The notes beneath the pieces were generated by a model. It did not search any database. It was not told where the DNA came from and worked only from the letters and a program-made list of their open reading frames with translations. A DNA stretch of 64,000 nt. Source: Bacteroides sp. An322 (GTDB taxonomy: Bacteria; Bacteroidota; Bacteroidia; Bacteroidales; Bacteroidaceae). Where the stretch lies: assembly GCF_002161765.1 (NCBI RefSeq), contig NZ_NFIN01000004.1, positions 117,357-181,356 of the forward strand, written 5' to 3'. Shown here piece after piece: positions 16,204 to 26,430 of this stretch. Each line of letters begins with the position of its first letter. The stretch's first letter is position 1. The translations under genes and the position numbers were made by a program.

Positions 16204-19200
16204 ATGCAAAGCAAGCTTATTACAAACAAATCCATGCTAAGGAAACTCCTTTCCTTTGCGTTTTTTCTTTTAGTAAGTACGTATGCATTTGCCCAAAACA
16301 CAGTGACCGGTACCGTTACAGACAATACCGGAATGCCATTGATTGGGGTAAGTGTAATTGAAAAAGGTACTACAAATGGTAATGTTACCGACATTGACGG
16401 TAAGTACAGAATTCATGTGGAAAAAGGAAAGACCTTAGTTTTCTCTTACATCGGTTATGTAAACCAAGAAGTCGAAGTCAATTCAAATATCATCAACATT
16501 ATGATGGCAGAAGACAACCAACTGTTGGATGAAGTGGTAGTCATTGGTTACGGATCGATGCAGCGCAAAGACATTACCAGTTCTATTACTACCATTAAAG
16601 CCGAAGATCTAAACGTAGGTATTATGACATCGCCCGGACAAATGCTCCAAGGAAAAGTTCCCGGACTGGTGGTAACCGGAAGCAGTGACCCGAACGCTTC
16701 ACCCACTATCACGTTACGCGGTGCCTCAACCATACGTGAAGAAGCAATGGAACCTTATTATATCGTAGACGGTGTTCCGGGTGTAGACCTTTCGCTGGTA
16801 TCTCCTGACGACATTGAATCAATCGATGTATTAAAAGACGCCACCGCAACAGCTATTTACGGTTCGAAAGCCGCTAACGGTGTAATTATCATCACTACTA
16901 AAAAAGGGAAAGAAGGCTCAGCCCACATCAGCTACAACGGTTATGTAGCTTTCGAGAAAGTAGCCAAAGACCTTGATTTAGCAACTGCAGAAGACCTACG
17001 CAACTATGCCACAGCCAATAACTTCGAACTCACAAGCGATAAAGGAGCCAATACCAACTGGCAAAAAGAAGTACAACGCACGGGAATCTCACACAACCAT
17101 AACCTTGCGGTCAGCGGAGGCAACGCAAAATCGAACTACAATGTTAGCCTGAATTATCTTAACCATCAAGGCATCATCCGCGGTTCGGATATGGAACGTT
17201 TCACAGCTAGAGCTTTCGGTCAAACCACTGCATTGCATGACCGACTGACCCTATCTTTAGGTGTAAATGCCAGCCAAACAACAAGTAATGAGATTCCGAC
17301 AGGTGGTTCCGGTGCAAGTGTCACAGACGCTATGGTATATTACTCACCTCTCCAACCGATTAAAAACGAAGACGGGTCGTGGTTCCGCTGGAACGGTGTA
17401 ACCCAGTATTACAATCCGTTATCAATGATTAACGAAGACATTCAGAATACAGTATACAGAAGAATGCAAATGACCGGTAAAGCCGACCTAAAAATCATCG
17501 AAGGACTAACTTGGAGTGCAAACTTTTCGTATATGACCGACCAAAACGTCAAAAGCATTTATCATTCTACCAAATCGCAGATTGTAAACAGTAACGGAGA
17601 AGCAACACGCAACACGTACTTCAACAACATGAAAGTATTCGAAACATACGGCAACTATCAAACTACAATCAACGACAAGCACCGTCTCGGAGTAATGGTA
17701 GGTTATTCATGGGAAGAGACCAATAGTAACGACGGTTTTGGACTTACCGTAAAAGACTTTTATAACGATGCTGTAAAATACTACAACTTAAGTTATGCTA
17801 ACCTCATCGACGGCATGAACGGTGTAGAAAGCGGAATGGAATCGACTTTACGCATGATTTCTTTATACGGACGTTTAAATTACTCGTTCGACAGCAAATA
17901 CAACTTCCAAGCTACTATCCGCCGCGACGGCTCTTCCGCATTCGGAAAGAATAACCGCTGGGCTACATTCCCCTCTATCTCTGCAGCATGGAGATTAAGC
18001 GAAGAAAATTTCATCAAAGACTTAGATGTATTTGATGACCTGAAACTCCGTGTCGGATACGGTGTCAGTGGTAACTCATTAGGGTTTGACGCCTATACAG
18101 CCCTTCAAACTTACGGTGTATCAGGATGGTTCCAATATACCGACCCTAGTGGAGTCACTTCAAATATGCATACCATAGGAGCTACCAGAAACGCAAACCC
18201 TGACTTGAAATGGGAACGCACGGGTATGCTCAATATCGGACTTGATTTCGGATTCTTCAACAACCGTTTGAACGGTACAATCGAATATTACGACAAACGT
18301 ACTTCCGACCTCATCTGGGACTACACCGTATCAACCAACCGCTATCCATTCGACAAAATGACGGCTAACGTAGGCGACATCAGTAACAAAGGTATTGAAA
18401 TCACCATCAACGCCGTACCCGTTCAAACCAAAGACTTCACATGGAGCACAACACTGAACCTTTCACACAACAAGAACGTAGTGAAAAAGCTTTCCAATGA
18501 AACCTACTCAGTAAATTATATCCCCCAAGCCGATGCGGGTATCGCCGGAAACAGTGGTGTACAAATACAACGCATTATGGAAGGATGCCCAATAGGACAA
18601 TTCTTCACTTACGAATGGGCAGGATATAATGAAGACGGTATTTCACAATTCTACGTACACGACCCTGAAACAGGAGAACGTACTGGAGAAACGACAACGA
18701 CACCGACCGAAACAGACCAAACCAAAACAGGCTCGGCACAACCGAAAATTACATACGGATGGAGCAATGACTTGACTTATAAGAACTGGTCGCTCAACCT
18801 ATTCTTCCAAGGTGTAGCAGGAAACAAGATATTCAACGCGCTGCGTGCACAATACAACTCTGTAACATTAATTACCCAAGGTAAAAACGTCTTGAAAGAA
18901 GCACTTACCGATCAACGTTACGGTGATGTAAACTCTCAATACGCATCCGACCGTTATCTAGAAAACGGAAGCTACTTGCGTCTTTCTACATTGACCCTTG
19001 CTTACAACTTCGGAAAAATATCCGACTGGGCAAACAACCTGTCCGTGTATGCAACCTGCAACAATGTATTTACTATCACAGGATATAAAGGAACCGACCC
19101 TGAAGTAGCTTTAGGAGGAATCACTCCGGGTATCGAATGGAGAGACAATTATTATCCGAATACACGCACCTTTATGGTAGGTATGAAAGTCAATTTCTAA
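16204..19200 (+). CDS. SusC/RagA-type TonB-dependent outer-membrane transporter (copy 2)
   Basis: This 998-residue SusC paralogue has the same layout as the first: signal peptide ending YAFAQ, carboxypeptidase-regulatory-like domain with KGTTNGNVTDIDGKY, DEVVVIGYG segment, plug (LRGAST, YIVDGVPG, IYGSKAANGVIIITTKKG) and barrel ending MKVNF. Long blocks are near-identical to copy 1, for example DISNKGIEITINAVP and LNLSHNKNVV, while the extracellular loops differ. That is the pattern expected from a duplication followed by divergence for related but distinct glycans. SusD follows after 16 bases. The transcript probably runs through SusD to the terminator at 20888. Confidence 0.95.
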   Translation: MQSKLITNKSMLRKLLSFAFFLLVSTYAFAQNTVTGTVTDNTGMPLIGVSVIEKGTTNGNVTDIDGKYRIHVEKGKTLVFSYIGYVNQEVEVNSNIINIMMAEDNQLLDEVVVIGYGSMQRKDITSSITTIKAEDLNVGIMTSPGQMLQGKVPGLVVTGSSDPNASPTITLRGASTIREEAMEPYYIVDGVPGVDLSLVSPDDIESIDVLKDATATAIYGSKAANGVIIITTKKGKEGSAHISYNGYVAFEKVAKDLDLATAEDLRNYATANNFELTSDKGANTNWQKEVQRTGISHNHNLAVSGGNAKSNYNVSLNYLNHQGIIRGSDMERFTARAFGQTTALHDRLTLSLGVNASQTTSNEIPTGGSGASVTDAMVYYSPLQPIKNEDGSWFRWNGVTQYYNPLSMINEDIQNTVYRRMQMTGKADLKIIEGLTWSANFSYMTDQNVKSIYHSTKSQIVNSNGEATRNTYFNNMKVFETYGNYQTTINDKHRLGVMVGYSWEETNSNDGFGLTVKDFYNDAVKYYNLSYANLIDGMNGVESGMESTLRMISLYGRLNYSFDSKYNFQATIRRDGSSAFGKNNRWATFPSISAAWRLSEENFIKDLDVFDDLKLRVGYGVSGNSLGFDAYTALQTYGVSGWFQYTDPSGVTSNMHTIGATRNANPDLKWERTGMLNIGLDFGFFNNRLNGTIEYYDKRTSDLIWDYTVSTNRYPFDKMTANVGDISNKGIEITINAVPVQTKDFTWSTTLNLSHNKNVVKKLSNETYSVNYIPQADAGIAGNSGVQIQRIMEGCPIGQFFTYEWAGYNEDGISQFYVHDPETGERTGETTTTPTETDQTKTGSAQPKITYGWSNDLTYKNWSLNLFFQGVAGNKIFNALRAQYNSVTLITQGKNVLKEALTDQRYGDVNSQYASDRYLENGSYLRLSTLTLAYNFGKISDWANNLSVYATCNNVFTITGYKGTDPEVALGGITPGIEWRDNYYPNTRTFMVGMKVNF

Positions 19201-19216
19201 AAATAAAAAGCTAACA

Positions 19217-20848
19217 ATGAAAACATATATTAAAACCACATTCGCCGCAGCCGTTGTAGCATTTGCTACAAGCTGTGCAGACCTTGATGTCGAAGTCAAA
19301 TCCCAATACACGGAATACCCGACCGAATCGGAAGTGGCACTTGACGCAAAAATGGCTGATGTTTATTATGCGTTCCGCAATGCATTAGGAAACAATTATA
19401 ACCGCTACCAGACCTTTGCTTCAGACGAAGCAACCGGACTGAGTTTCGATGGAGACTATTACGATGGGGCAGAAAACGTAAATCCGACTTTACACAATTT
19501 TAAAGCAGAAGACGGTCCGTTGAACTGGTGGACTGATTTATCAAGCGGAATTACCCGCTGCAACAAACTGATTGCAGAATTCGAGGCTGAAGAGAACAGC
19601 GAGCAGTTCACTTCGTATATCGCTTCTGCACGTATGATGCGCGCTTTCTATCACTTCATCTTAATGGATAGCTATGGTGATGTACCTATTCTCAACAAAG
19701 TATACGGTGAAGATGAAGCAATATCGCGTAGTCCACGCAAGGAAGTAGCGGAATTCATTGAAAAAGAAATTCTTGAAAGCCTACCTTACTTAACCGAAGA
19801 CAACAATGCATCTACCTACGGAAAGCCCAACAAATGGATGGCAGAAGCCTTGCTGGTCAAGCTCTACATCAACTGGGCGGTGTACACTTGTGGTGATGTG
19901 ACTACGTATGATGCAGAAACGACTCCGAATAGCAAATTGAACGACTGCGTAAAATATTGTGATGACATCATTGACAGCGGCATTTTTAATCTGAACGATG
20001 AATACCGTAGCAAATTCATGTACGACAACGGCGTACAGATTGCCGACTTTATCTATGCTATGCCTTACGATTGCATCAATGCGCAAGGATTGCTCTACGG
20101 ACGCTACCGTACTTTCCGCAGAATAGACGATGGTTCACCGATTGGTTATTACGGTGGGGAAATGACAAACTCATGCGCAGGTATCGTAGCCATGAATCCG
20201 GAATTTGCCGACCTGTTCACCTTGGAAGGAGATGACCGTAACGATGCCATACTGGGAGGTGCAGTGTTTGTGCATGACCCGCTCACAGGAGAAGCTACAG
20301 ATGTACCTTATATATATAATGATGTACAGCTTGAGTTTACTAAGACCATTACGTTGAAAGAAGGAGGGGAAGAACAGCTCAACGCTGGCGCAGATGGCAA
20401 CGGATGGCGCCAAGGATATCGTTCTATCAAGTTCTATCCCAATCCCAACGAATATTCCCAATACAGCCGCAATCAAAGCAACGATGTTCCTATCTTCCGC
20501 TTTGCCGACATCCTTCTGACTAAAGCCGAAGCTATTTTAAGAGGTGCTACCCCTACCGGCGAAGATACTCCTCAATCGCTGTTCAATCAGATTAGAGGAT
20601 ATGTAAACGCCCCTTTGCTTGACCACGAACCTTCTTTGGAAGAATTGTTGGATGAACGCGGACGTGAATTCTTCGATGAAAGTTGGCGTAGAAACGACAT
20701 GATTCGTTTCGGTACTTTCGAAAGCGAATACGGTTTCCACAGACAAGACTTCCCTAATGCAAACTTTGACAAAAGCCATCGCATATTCCCAGTTCCACAA
20801 GACGTTTTGAATGCCAATACCAACTGGTCTCAAAACCCTGGTTACTAA
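19217..20848 (+). CDS. SusD/RagB-type glycan-binding lipoprotein (copy 2)
   Basis: This 543-residue lipoprotein partners the second SusC. The lipobox Cys is residue 20 (FATSC), followed by ADLDVEVKSQYTEYP, close to the matching segment in copy 1. SusD hallmarks include ASARMMRAFYHFILMDSYGD near residue 135-155, FRFADILLTKAEAILRGATP and LLDERGREFFDESWRRNDMI in the C-terminal half, and the end ANTNWSQNPGY. Similarity to the first SusD runs along the whole length, supporting a pairwise duplication of susC and susD together. Confidence 0.95.
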   Translation: MKTYIKTTFAAAVVAFATSCADLDVEVKSQYTEYPTESEVALDAKMADVYYAFRNALGNNYNRYQTFASDEATGLSFDGDYYDGAENVNPTLHNFKAEDGPLNWWTDLSSGITRCNKLIAEFEAEENSEQFTSYIASARMMRAFYHFILMDSYGDVPILNKVYGEDEAISRSPRKEVAEFIEKEILESLPYLTEDNNASTYGKPNKWMAEALLVKLYINWAVYTCGDVTTYDAETTPNSKLNDCVKYCDDIIDSGIFNLNDEYRSKFMYDNGVQIADFIYAMPYDCINAQGLLYGRYRTFRRIDDGSPIGYYGGEMTNSCAGIVAMNPEFADLFTLEGDDRNDAILGGAVFVHDPLTGEATDVPYIYNDVQLEFTKTITLKEGGEEQLNAGADGNGWRQGYRSIKFYPNPNEYSQYSRNQSNDVPIFRFADILLTKAEAILRGATPTGEDTPQSLFNQIRGYVNAPLLDHEPSLEELLDERGREFFDESWRRNDMIRFGTFESEYGFHRQDFPNANFDKSHRIFPVPQDVLNANTNWSQNPGY

Positions 20849-20887
20849 CATCCTCATCAATGAACATTCATTTTTGAAATTCTAATC

Positions 20888-20951
20888 CCTCAGCCTTGCT
20901 TTACAATCCGTATCGTGATGACACGGAGTGCAAAGCAAGGTTTTTTTATAA
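20888..20951 (+). terminator. Hairpin terminator after second SusD
   Basis: AGCCTTGCTTT pairs with AAAGCAAGGT around an inner CCGT/ACGG stem and the loop CGTGATGACAC, followed by TTTTTTT. It is a strong rho-independent terminator and a homologue of the one at 13286-13355. Confidence 0.88.
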
Positions 20952-21009
20952 TTGATGCAAGAAGATTTAAATTCTTTATCTTTCGTTTTCCGTTCTCCAT
21001 AAAAAAAAG

Positions 21010-21017
21010 TATCTTTG
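21010..21017 (+). promoter_or_regulatory. -7 promoter box for AAA-ATPase copy 2
   Basis: TATCTTTG lies 25 bases before the ATG at 21043, so this gene has its own promoter and is not simply a tail of the sus transcript. Confidence 0.65.
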
Positions 21018-21042
21018 TAGAAAGTAAAAAAACTTACGCCTT

Positions 21043-22614
21043 ATGACACAATCGCTATTCGGAAGATACCCTGTCGGGATTCAGACTTTTTCTGAAATCA
21101 GAAAAAATAATCTTTTATACATAGACAAGACGGAATATGTTTACCGCATGACGCATTCGGGAAAGTATATGTTTTTAAGCCGTCCGCGCCGATTCGGGAA
21201 ATCATTGCTTGTAAGTACCCTACATGCTTATTTCGAGGGACGAAAAGAACTATTTGAGGGACTTGCCATTGAAAAGTTGGAAAAGGAATGGACACAATAT
21301 CCGGTGCTTCGCTTCGATATGAGTTTGGGTAAACACATGGATGTAGAAAGTCTGAACCGTTACCTGCATCATCTTTTACAAAACAACGAAGAACAATTTG
21401 GTATTGTCGCCCGTGAAGCGGAAGACGTAAATATCCGTTTTGCCAATCTGATTCGGAATGTTTACCGCCAGACCGGAAAAGAAGCCGTAGTCTTGATAGA
21501 CGAATACGATGCTCCGTTGCTGGATGTCGTGCATGAAGAAAAAAATCTTCCGGCACTGAGAAATACAATGCGTAACTTTTATAGTCCGCTTAAAGCGTGC
21601 GACCCTTACTTACGCTATGTATTCTTGACCGGTATCACCAAATTTGCGCAAATGAGTATTTTCAGTGAACTGAACAACATACAAAACATCAGTATGTTGG
21701 CTCCTTATGCCGCCATTTGCGGAATATCTGAAGAAGAAATCCGTACACAAATGGATACAGACCTGGACAAATTGGCTAAAGAAATGAATCTGACTAAAGA
21801 AGAAACATTCGACAAACTAAAAGCCAATTATGACGGCTATCACTTCACTTGGCCATCGCCCGACATTTACAATCCATATAGCTTGATAAACGCTTTCAAC
21901 GAAGGTCAACTGAAAGCGTATTGGTTCGAAAGCGGAACACCTACTTACTTAATAGAGATGTTGCACAAGTTCAATGTCCTGCCCTCCCAATTGGGAGAAA
22001 AATTCAATGCTTTGGCAAGTGATTTCGATATTCCTACCGAAAAGCTATCCAACATTACTCCCTTGCTCTATCAAAGCGGATATATCACAATAAAAGATGG
22101 TAATACATTTTTAGAATCGTACACTTTAGGAATTCCCAACCGTGAAGTCCGTATTGGGTTAATGAAAAGCTTGATACCTTATTATTTAACCCCAAATACA
22201 CAAACAGCCTCTTCTGCTATCATCAATATAGCACAATGTTTATACCAAAACGATATGGAAAAAGCCTTGCAAAATATGCAAACATTCCTTTCGACTGTCC
22301 CTTATTGTGACAACACCCATTACGAAGGACATTACCAACAAGTGCTTTACATCATTTTCAGCTTATTGGGCTATTATGTGGATGTAGAAGTACGAACGCC
22401 CCAAGGACGGGTAGACGTAGTCATGCGTAGCCCTTCTACCTTATATATTATAGAAGTGAAATTGGATAAAAATGCAGATAGTGCCATAGAGCAAATAAAC
22501 CTGAAGAATTATCCCGAACGCTTCGCGCTCTGTGGATTGCCGATCGTAAAAGTAGGTGTAAACTTCGATGGCGAACGACATACATTGAAAGAATGGAAGA
22601 TATTTAATAATTAA
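21043..22614 (+). CDS. AAA-ATPase/PD-(D/E)XK nuclease fusion (PF09820-PF08011), copy 2
   Basis: This 523-residue paralogue of the protein at 14386-15984 has the same plan: YPVGIQTFSEIR start, YIDKTEYVYRM, Walker A SRPRRFGKSLL (about 47-57), Walker B VVLIDEYDAPLLD (about 149-161), a central YNPYSLINAF segment, and a C-terminal nuclease-like motif GRVDVVMRSPSTLYIIEVK (about 455-475). Sequence identity with copy 1 is clear but moderate, so the two are separate family members rather than a recent duplication. The gene is separated by only 13 bases from the GH92 ATG, so the mannosidase is probably read from this gene's promoter unless an internal one exists. Confidence 0.88.
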   Translation: MTQSLFGRYPVGIQTFSEIRKNNLLYIDKTEYVYRMTHSGKYMFLSRPRRFGKSLLVSTLHAYFEGRKELFEGLAIEKLEKEWTQYPVLRFDMSLGKHMDVESLNRYLHHLLQNNEEQFGIVAREAEDVNIRFANLIRNVYRQTGKEAVVLIDEYDAPLLDVVHEEKNLPALRNTMRNFYSPLKACDPYLRYVFLTGITKFAQMSIFSELNNIQNISMLAPYAAICGISEEEIRTQMDTDLDKLAKEMNLTKEETFDKLKANYDGYHFTWPSPDIYNPYSLINAFNEGQLKAYWFESGTPTYLIEMLHKFNVLPSQLGEKFNALASDFDIPTEKLSNITPLLYQSGYITIKDGNTFLESYTLGIPNREVRIGLMKSLIPYYLTPNTQTASSAIINIAQCLYQNDMEKALQNMQTFLSTVPYCDNTHYEGHYQQVLYIIFSLLGYYVDVEVRTPQGRVDVVMRSPSTLYIIEVKLDKNADSAIEQINLKNYPERFALCGLPIVKVGVNFDGERHTLKEWKIFNN

Positions 22615-22627
22615 CGATTAATAATTG

Positions 22628-24892
22628 ATGAAACTACAACAACTAATGGGCATAGCCTTTGGCTTGTGCCTGAGCGGAACACTTTACACGTCTGCTCAAA
22701 CGCAACTGACCGACTATGTAGACCCGCGCATTGGGTCGGAAGGATTAGGACGGGTATTCATCGGTCCTTCTTGTCCTTACGGAATGGTCAAACCTTCGCC
22801 CGATTGTACTCCTTCACCCAATAGCGGCTGGTTACCCATGCCCGAACGGGTAGACGGATTTTCGCAAGTGCATGTAAGCGGAACGGGAGGAGGACCCAAA
22901 TATGGAAACATTTTAGTGACTCCCTTTTGCAACGGAATGGAGCAAACCCAACACTTAGACTATCGGGCTTACGAAAATATCCGGTTGGGATATTACGACA
23001 CTCGTTTCAAGCAAAGCGGCATCCGTACGGAAATCACCACCGCCCAGCGGGCTTCGTTCTATCGGTTCACCTATCCCGAAGACTCATTGAAATCATTGGC
23101 TATTGATGCAGGTTTCTTTTTGGGAGAAAGCCCTATACCTGACACCCGCGAAGCACAACAATTCGTAGGCTCGGAAATAGAAATCTTGTCCGAACATGAA
23201 GTATGCGGCTATACCCGCATCCGTGGAGGATGGAACAACGGACGTGCTTATACGGTTTACTTCTACGCCGAAACCGACAAACCCTTCATCGAAAGCCGCA
23301 CGTGGAAAGGAAACAAAATCACCAACGAACGTTCTCAATTTGATTCCTACGAGAAAACCGGTGCCCTGCTCCGCTTTGCAAAAGGAGACTCGGTAGTACA
23401 ACTAAAAGTCGGCATCTCCTTCCTGAGTTGCCAAAGAGCCAAATACAATGCCCATACCTATATTCCCCATTGGTCTTTCGAGCAAGTGCATAACGAGCTG
23501 TTGGCACAATGGGAAAAATTGTTCAAGGCGATTGAAATCGCTCCCGATACGCCCGAAGCACAAAAGCGGATGTTCTATACCGCACTCTATCACACAATGA
23601 TTATGCCCGTAGACCGCACAGGAGAAAATCCGCTTTGGAACGACCCCGAACCGTATTACGATGACTATTATGCCATTTGGGACACTTACCGCACCTCTAC
23701 CCCACTTATTACCCTCATCGACCCGCAACGGGAAACCGACATCGTGCGTTCGCTCATCACCATTTATAAACGAGACGGATATATGCCCGACGCACGAAGC
23801 GGAAACGCCAACGGACGTACGCAAGGAGGCTCGAACGCCGAAATCGTCATTGCCGATGCTTTTGTAAAAGGGCTGAAAGGCATTGATTATGAATTGGCAT
23901 TGAAAGCCATGTTGCAAGACGCTACCGTACCTCCCGGAGGAAACCAGGAAGCGGAAGGACGCGGCGGATTAGTGCCTTACTTGGAATTGGGCTATATCCC
24001 CCACGGCATTCCTCGGGCAGGAAACCGCACCGTAGAATATGCGTATTGCGATTATGCCATTGCCTTGGTAGCAAAAGGATTAGGTAAGGAAGACCTCTAT
24101 CAGCAATACCTGAAGCAATCGGGAAACTGGAAAAACCTGTGGCGAAGCGATTACGAACACGAAGGAGTGAAAGGATTCATTATGCCGCGCGATAAAGAAG
24201 GGAATTGGCTGGACCAACTTCCTTTCGGAAACTCGAAAGTGCAGAAACCTACCTATACCTACACACCGGTCACCTTCGAAGGACCGTGGTACACCCCGTG
24301 GTGGGATATGTTCTTCTACGAAGCCAGCTCGTGGGAATACTCGCTCAGCATCCCTCACGATGTGCCGGGACTCATCGCACAATGCGGAGGCAAAAAGAAA
24401 TTTGAAGAACGCCTCGACATCTTCTTCGATAAAGGCTTTTATAACGTGAACAACGAGCCTTCGTTCCTCACACCTTGCCTGTACCATTGGATAGGAAAAC
24501 CTTGGCGGAGCGATGACCGCATCCGTGAAATCATCACCAAGAACTTCAATGATTCGCCCATGGGACTTCCGGGCAATGACGATTCGGGTGCCATGTCTTC
24601 GTGGCTCGCCTTCCACATGATAGGTCTTTATCCCAATGCGGGACAAGATTATTACCTGATTCATGCCCCGATGTTGAAAGAAACCACGTTCAACTTAGCA
24701 AGCGGGAAGAAGTTCAAAGTCATCGCCCGCAGTCTTTCAGAGAAAAACCGCTATATCCAATCGGTTACGCTAAATGGAACGGAATATCCCTATTCTGCCC
24801 TGCGCCATAAAGACATCGAAGCCGGAGGCGAATTAATTCTGAATATGGGAAGCAAACCCGGAAAATGGGGAACTGAATTAGGATTAAAATAG
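22628..24892 (+). CDS. GH92 exo-alpha-mannosidase
   Basis: This 754-residue secreted or periplasmic enzyme belongs to GH92, calcium-dependent exo-alpha-mannosidases used by Bacteroides on N-glycans and yeast mannan. I use the ATG at 22628; a TTG three bases earlier is less likely. A signal peptide ends near SAQ (about residue 24). Family landmarks are the N-terminal VDPRIGSEGLGRVFIGPSCP (about 30-49), KRMFYTALYHTMIMP and YYAIWDTYRTSTPL in the (alpha/alpha)6 domain, and MGLPGNDDSGAMSSWLAFHM (about 645) with the catalytic acidic residues, then LGLYP-like GLYPNAGQDYY. GH92 linkage specificity cannot be read here. It follows two SusCD pairs and precedes a phosphodiesterase gene. Confidence 0.92.
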   Translation: MKLQQLMGIAFGLCLSGTLYTSAQTQLTDYVDPRIGSEGLGRVFIGPSCPYGMVKPSPDCTPSPNSGWLPMPERVDGFSQVHVSGTGGGPKYGNILVTPFCNGMEQTQHLDYRAYENIRLGYYDTRFKQSGIRTEITTAQRASFYRFTYPEDSLKSLAIDAGFFLGESPIPDTREAQQFVGSEIEILSEHEVCGYTRIRGGWNNGRAYTVYFYAETDKPFIESRTWKGNKITNERSQFDSYEKTGALLRFAKGDSVVQLKVGISFLSCQRAKYNAHTYIPHWSFEQVHNELLAQWEKLFKAIEIAPDTPEAQKRMFYTALYHTMIMPVDRTGENPLWNDPEPYYDDYYAIWDTYRTSTPLITLIDPQRETDIVRSLITIYKRDGYMPDARSGNANGRTQGGSNAEIVIADAFVKGLKGIDYELALKAMLQDATVPPGGNQEAEGRGGLVPYLELGYIPHGIPRAGNRTVEYAYCDYAIALVAKGLGKEDLYQQYLKQSGNWKNLWRSDYEHEGVKGFIMPRDKEGNWLDQLPFGNSKVQKPTYTYTPVTFEGPWYTPWWDMFFYEASSWEYSLSIPHDVPGLIAQCGGKKKFEERLDIFFDKGFYNVNNEPSFLTPCLYHWIGKPWRSDDRIREIITKNFNDSPMGLPGNDDSGAMSSWLAFHMIGLYPNAGQDYYLIHAPMLKETTFNLASGKKFKVIARSLSEKNRYIQSVTLNGTEYPYSALRHKDIEAGGELILNMGSKPGKWGTELGLK

Positions 24893-24904
24893 CAGAAACA
24901 AAAC

Positions 24905-24984
24905 GGAGTTAAAAGGAGTTATGCCTTCGGCAAGAGTTAAATGCCAATAGCATCAATGTATTGCCCCTAACTCCCTTTAACTCC
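24905..24984. repeat. 17-bp inverted repeat between GH92 and GDPD genes
   Basis: GGAGTTAAAAGGAGTTA at 24905-24921 pairs with TAACTCCCTTTAACTCC at 24968-24984 (one mismatch). The unit continues with further AACTCC copies to about 24999. It lies between two same-strand genes and might reduce read-through. Confidence 0.7.
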
Positions 24985-25022
24985 TTAAAATAACTCCCTC
25001 TAACTTCTAATATACATACACA

Positions 25023-26288
25023 ATGAAAAGAATATATCTTCTTTGCCTATTTATAATAGGTGCATGTTGCAACGGAAATATATGCGCACAGACTTCTATA
25101 CCCGATACGTTATTGTTCGTGTTCAAACTCCACGGACAGACCCGTAAGTATGAAATGTCGTTCCGCAAGCAGAGCGATACCCTCCGCATAGATTGGCGTA
25201 TCTTGCGAAACCTGCATTGGCAAAAAGGAAGCTACCTGATGACTCCCGCATCACAAGAAACGGGAAACACCTGGTGCTTTCTCCAACCCGTAGACAAAGA
25301 AAACCGTCTATTATCCACAAATGAAACCGCCTACATTCTCTCACGCCAAGCCTATAAGGAACTGAAGAAGAGCGGAACATTCCACTATAATCAAACCGTT
25401 TATAAGAAAGGGAACAAGAAAGGGGAAGCCTTGGGATGCCCGCTCATCCATTGCGTAGACCAAACCGAAGGAGCGGAAGTGTGGATTCTGGATAACGAAT
25501 CCCTCCCTATCGTATGGAAGATGCAAAACAATCCATTGAACGTAAACTGGCAGGTAGACCATCCTTCGGCTGTATATAAAGACCCGATAGAAGTGGTGGT
25601 GCATCGCGGAGCCAATTATTTGGCACCCGAAAATACCCTACCTTCGGCATACGCTGCACTTGCGCACGGAGCTACGTGGATAGAGTTAGATGTACGGAAA
25701 AGCAAAGACGGAGTGCTGTACAACCTGCACGATGAAACCCTCGACCGTACCACCAACGGGAAAGGCGCATTAGCCGATATGAATTCGGAAGAAGTAGACC
25801 AATTAGACGCTGGAAGCTGGTTCGGCAAAGAATATGCCGGTACGCACGTGCCCCGCATCGCCGAGATGCTGGACTCACTCTATGGGAAAGCAAACGTGTT
25901 CTTCGATGTGAAACGCGGCACTCCCGTTAGCGACCTCGTGAAACTGGTCCGCCTGAAAGGATTCGCAACGAACAGTTTCTTTTGGTTTGCCGATGAAGGG
26001 ATGCTGAAAGAATTTATCCGCCTCGCTCCCGAAATGAAAATCAAGGTAAACGCATCCGACATCGCCCGCCTGCAATACTGGATGACGGTATGCCGTCCAT
26101 CGGTCGTGGAAATCAACCCGGAGCAAATCACTCCTGAATTTAAAGTCTTTTGCAAAACGAACGGAATCCGCATTATGGCGGCTATCCAAAACGGGACCGA
26201 AGAAGCTTACCGTACCGCTATACAGAAAGAACCAGACTTGGTCAACCTTGACCAACCCGAACTCTTCGAAAAAGTGCTTGCCGAATAA
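25023..26288 (+). CDS. Glycerophosphodiester phosphodiesterase family protein
   Basis: This exported protein (421 aa) has a GDPD TIM-barrel domain (PF03009) at about residues 190-420. Catalytic signatures are HRGANYLAPENT (about 194, the first His, with the metal-binding Glu), ELDVRKSKDG (about 221) and HDETLDRTTNG (about 237, the second catalytic His). Residues 1-23 form a signal sequence; IIGAC (Cys15) could be a lipobox, otherwise cleavage follows ICA. About 160 residues between signal and barrel match nothing I recognise and look like a beta-rich accessory domain. GDPD enzymes split glycerophosphodiesters to an alcohol and glycerol-3-phosphate. Its place after GH92 suggests it acts on a phosphodiester in the same glycan, but that is inference. 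A family C palindrome separates it from the convergent metallophosphoesterase. Confidence 0.88.
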   Translation: MKRIYLLCLFIIGACCNGNICAQTSIPDTLLFVFKLHGQTRKYEMSFRKQSDTLRIDWRILRNLHWQKGSYLMTPASQETGNTWCFLQPVDKENRLLSTNETAYILSRQAYKELKKSGTFHYNQTVYKKGNKKGEALGCPLIHCVDQTEGAEVWILDNESLPIVWKMQNNPLNVNWQVDHPSAVYKDPIEVVVHRGANYLAPENTLPSAYAALAHGATWIELDVRKSKDGVLYNLHDETLDRTTNGKGALADMNSEEVDQLDAGSWFGKEYAGTHVPRIAEMLDSLYGKANVFFDVKRGTPVSDLVKLVRLKGFATNSFFWFADEGMLKEFIRLAPEMKIKVNASDIARLQYWMTVCRPSVVEINPEQITPEFKVFCKTNGIRIMAAIQNGTEEAYRTAIQKEPDLVNLDQPELFEKVLAE

Positions 26289-26341
26289 GAAACGCTACAA
26301 ATAAACTATGTGACAATTTGTCAGGAAGTACTGCAAAAAAT

Positions 26342-26421
26342 GCATACGGATTCATCGACTAACAAAGCAGGGTTCGTTCGCCAATGAAGCAGGCTTCATC
26401 AGCCAACGAAGCCTGCTTCAT
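26342..26421. repeat. Family C palindrome in convergent gap
   Basis: This copy is partly degenerate: the outer arms (GCATACGGATTCATCG) no longer pair well, but ATGAAGCAGGCTTC at 26384-26397 and GAAGCCTGCTTCAT at 26408-26421 form a perfect 14-bp stem. It lies between two convergent genes, where it may act as a two-way terminator. Confidence 0.75.
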
Positions 26422-26430
26422 TTCAATCAC

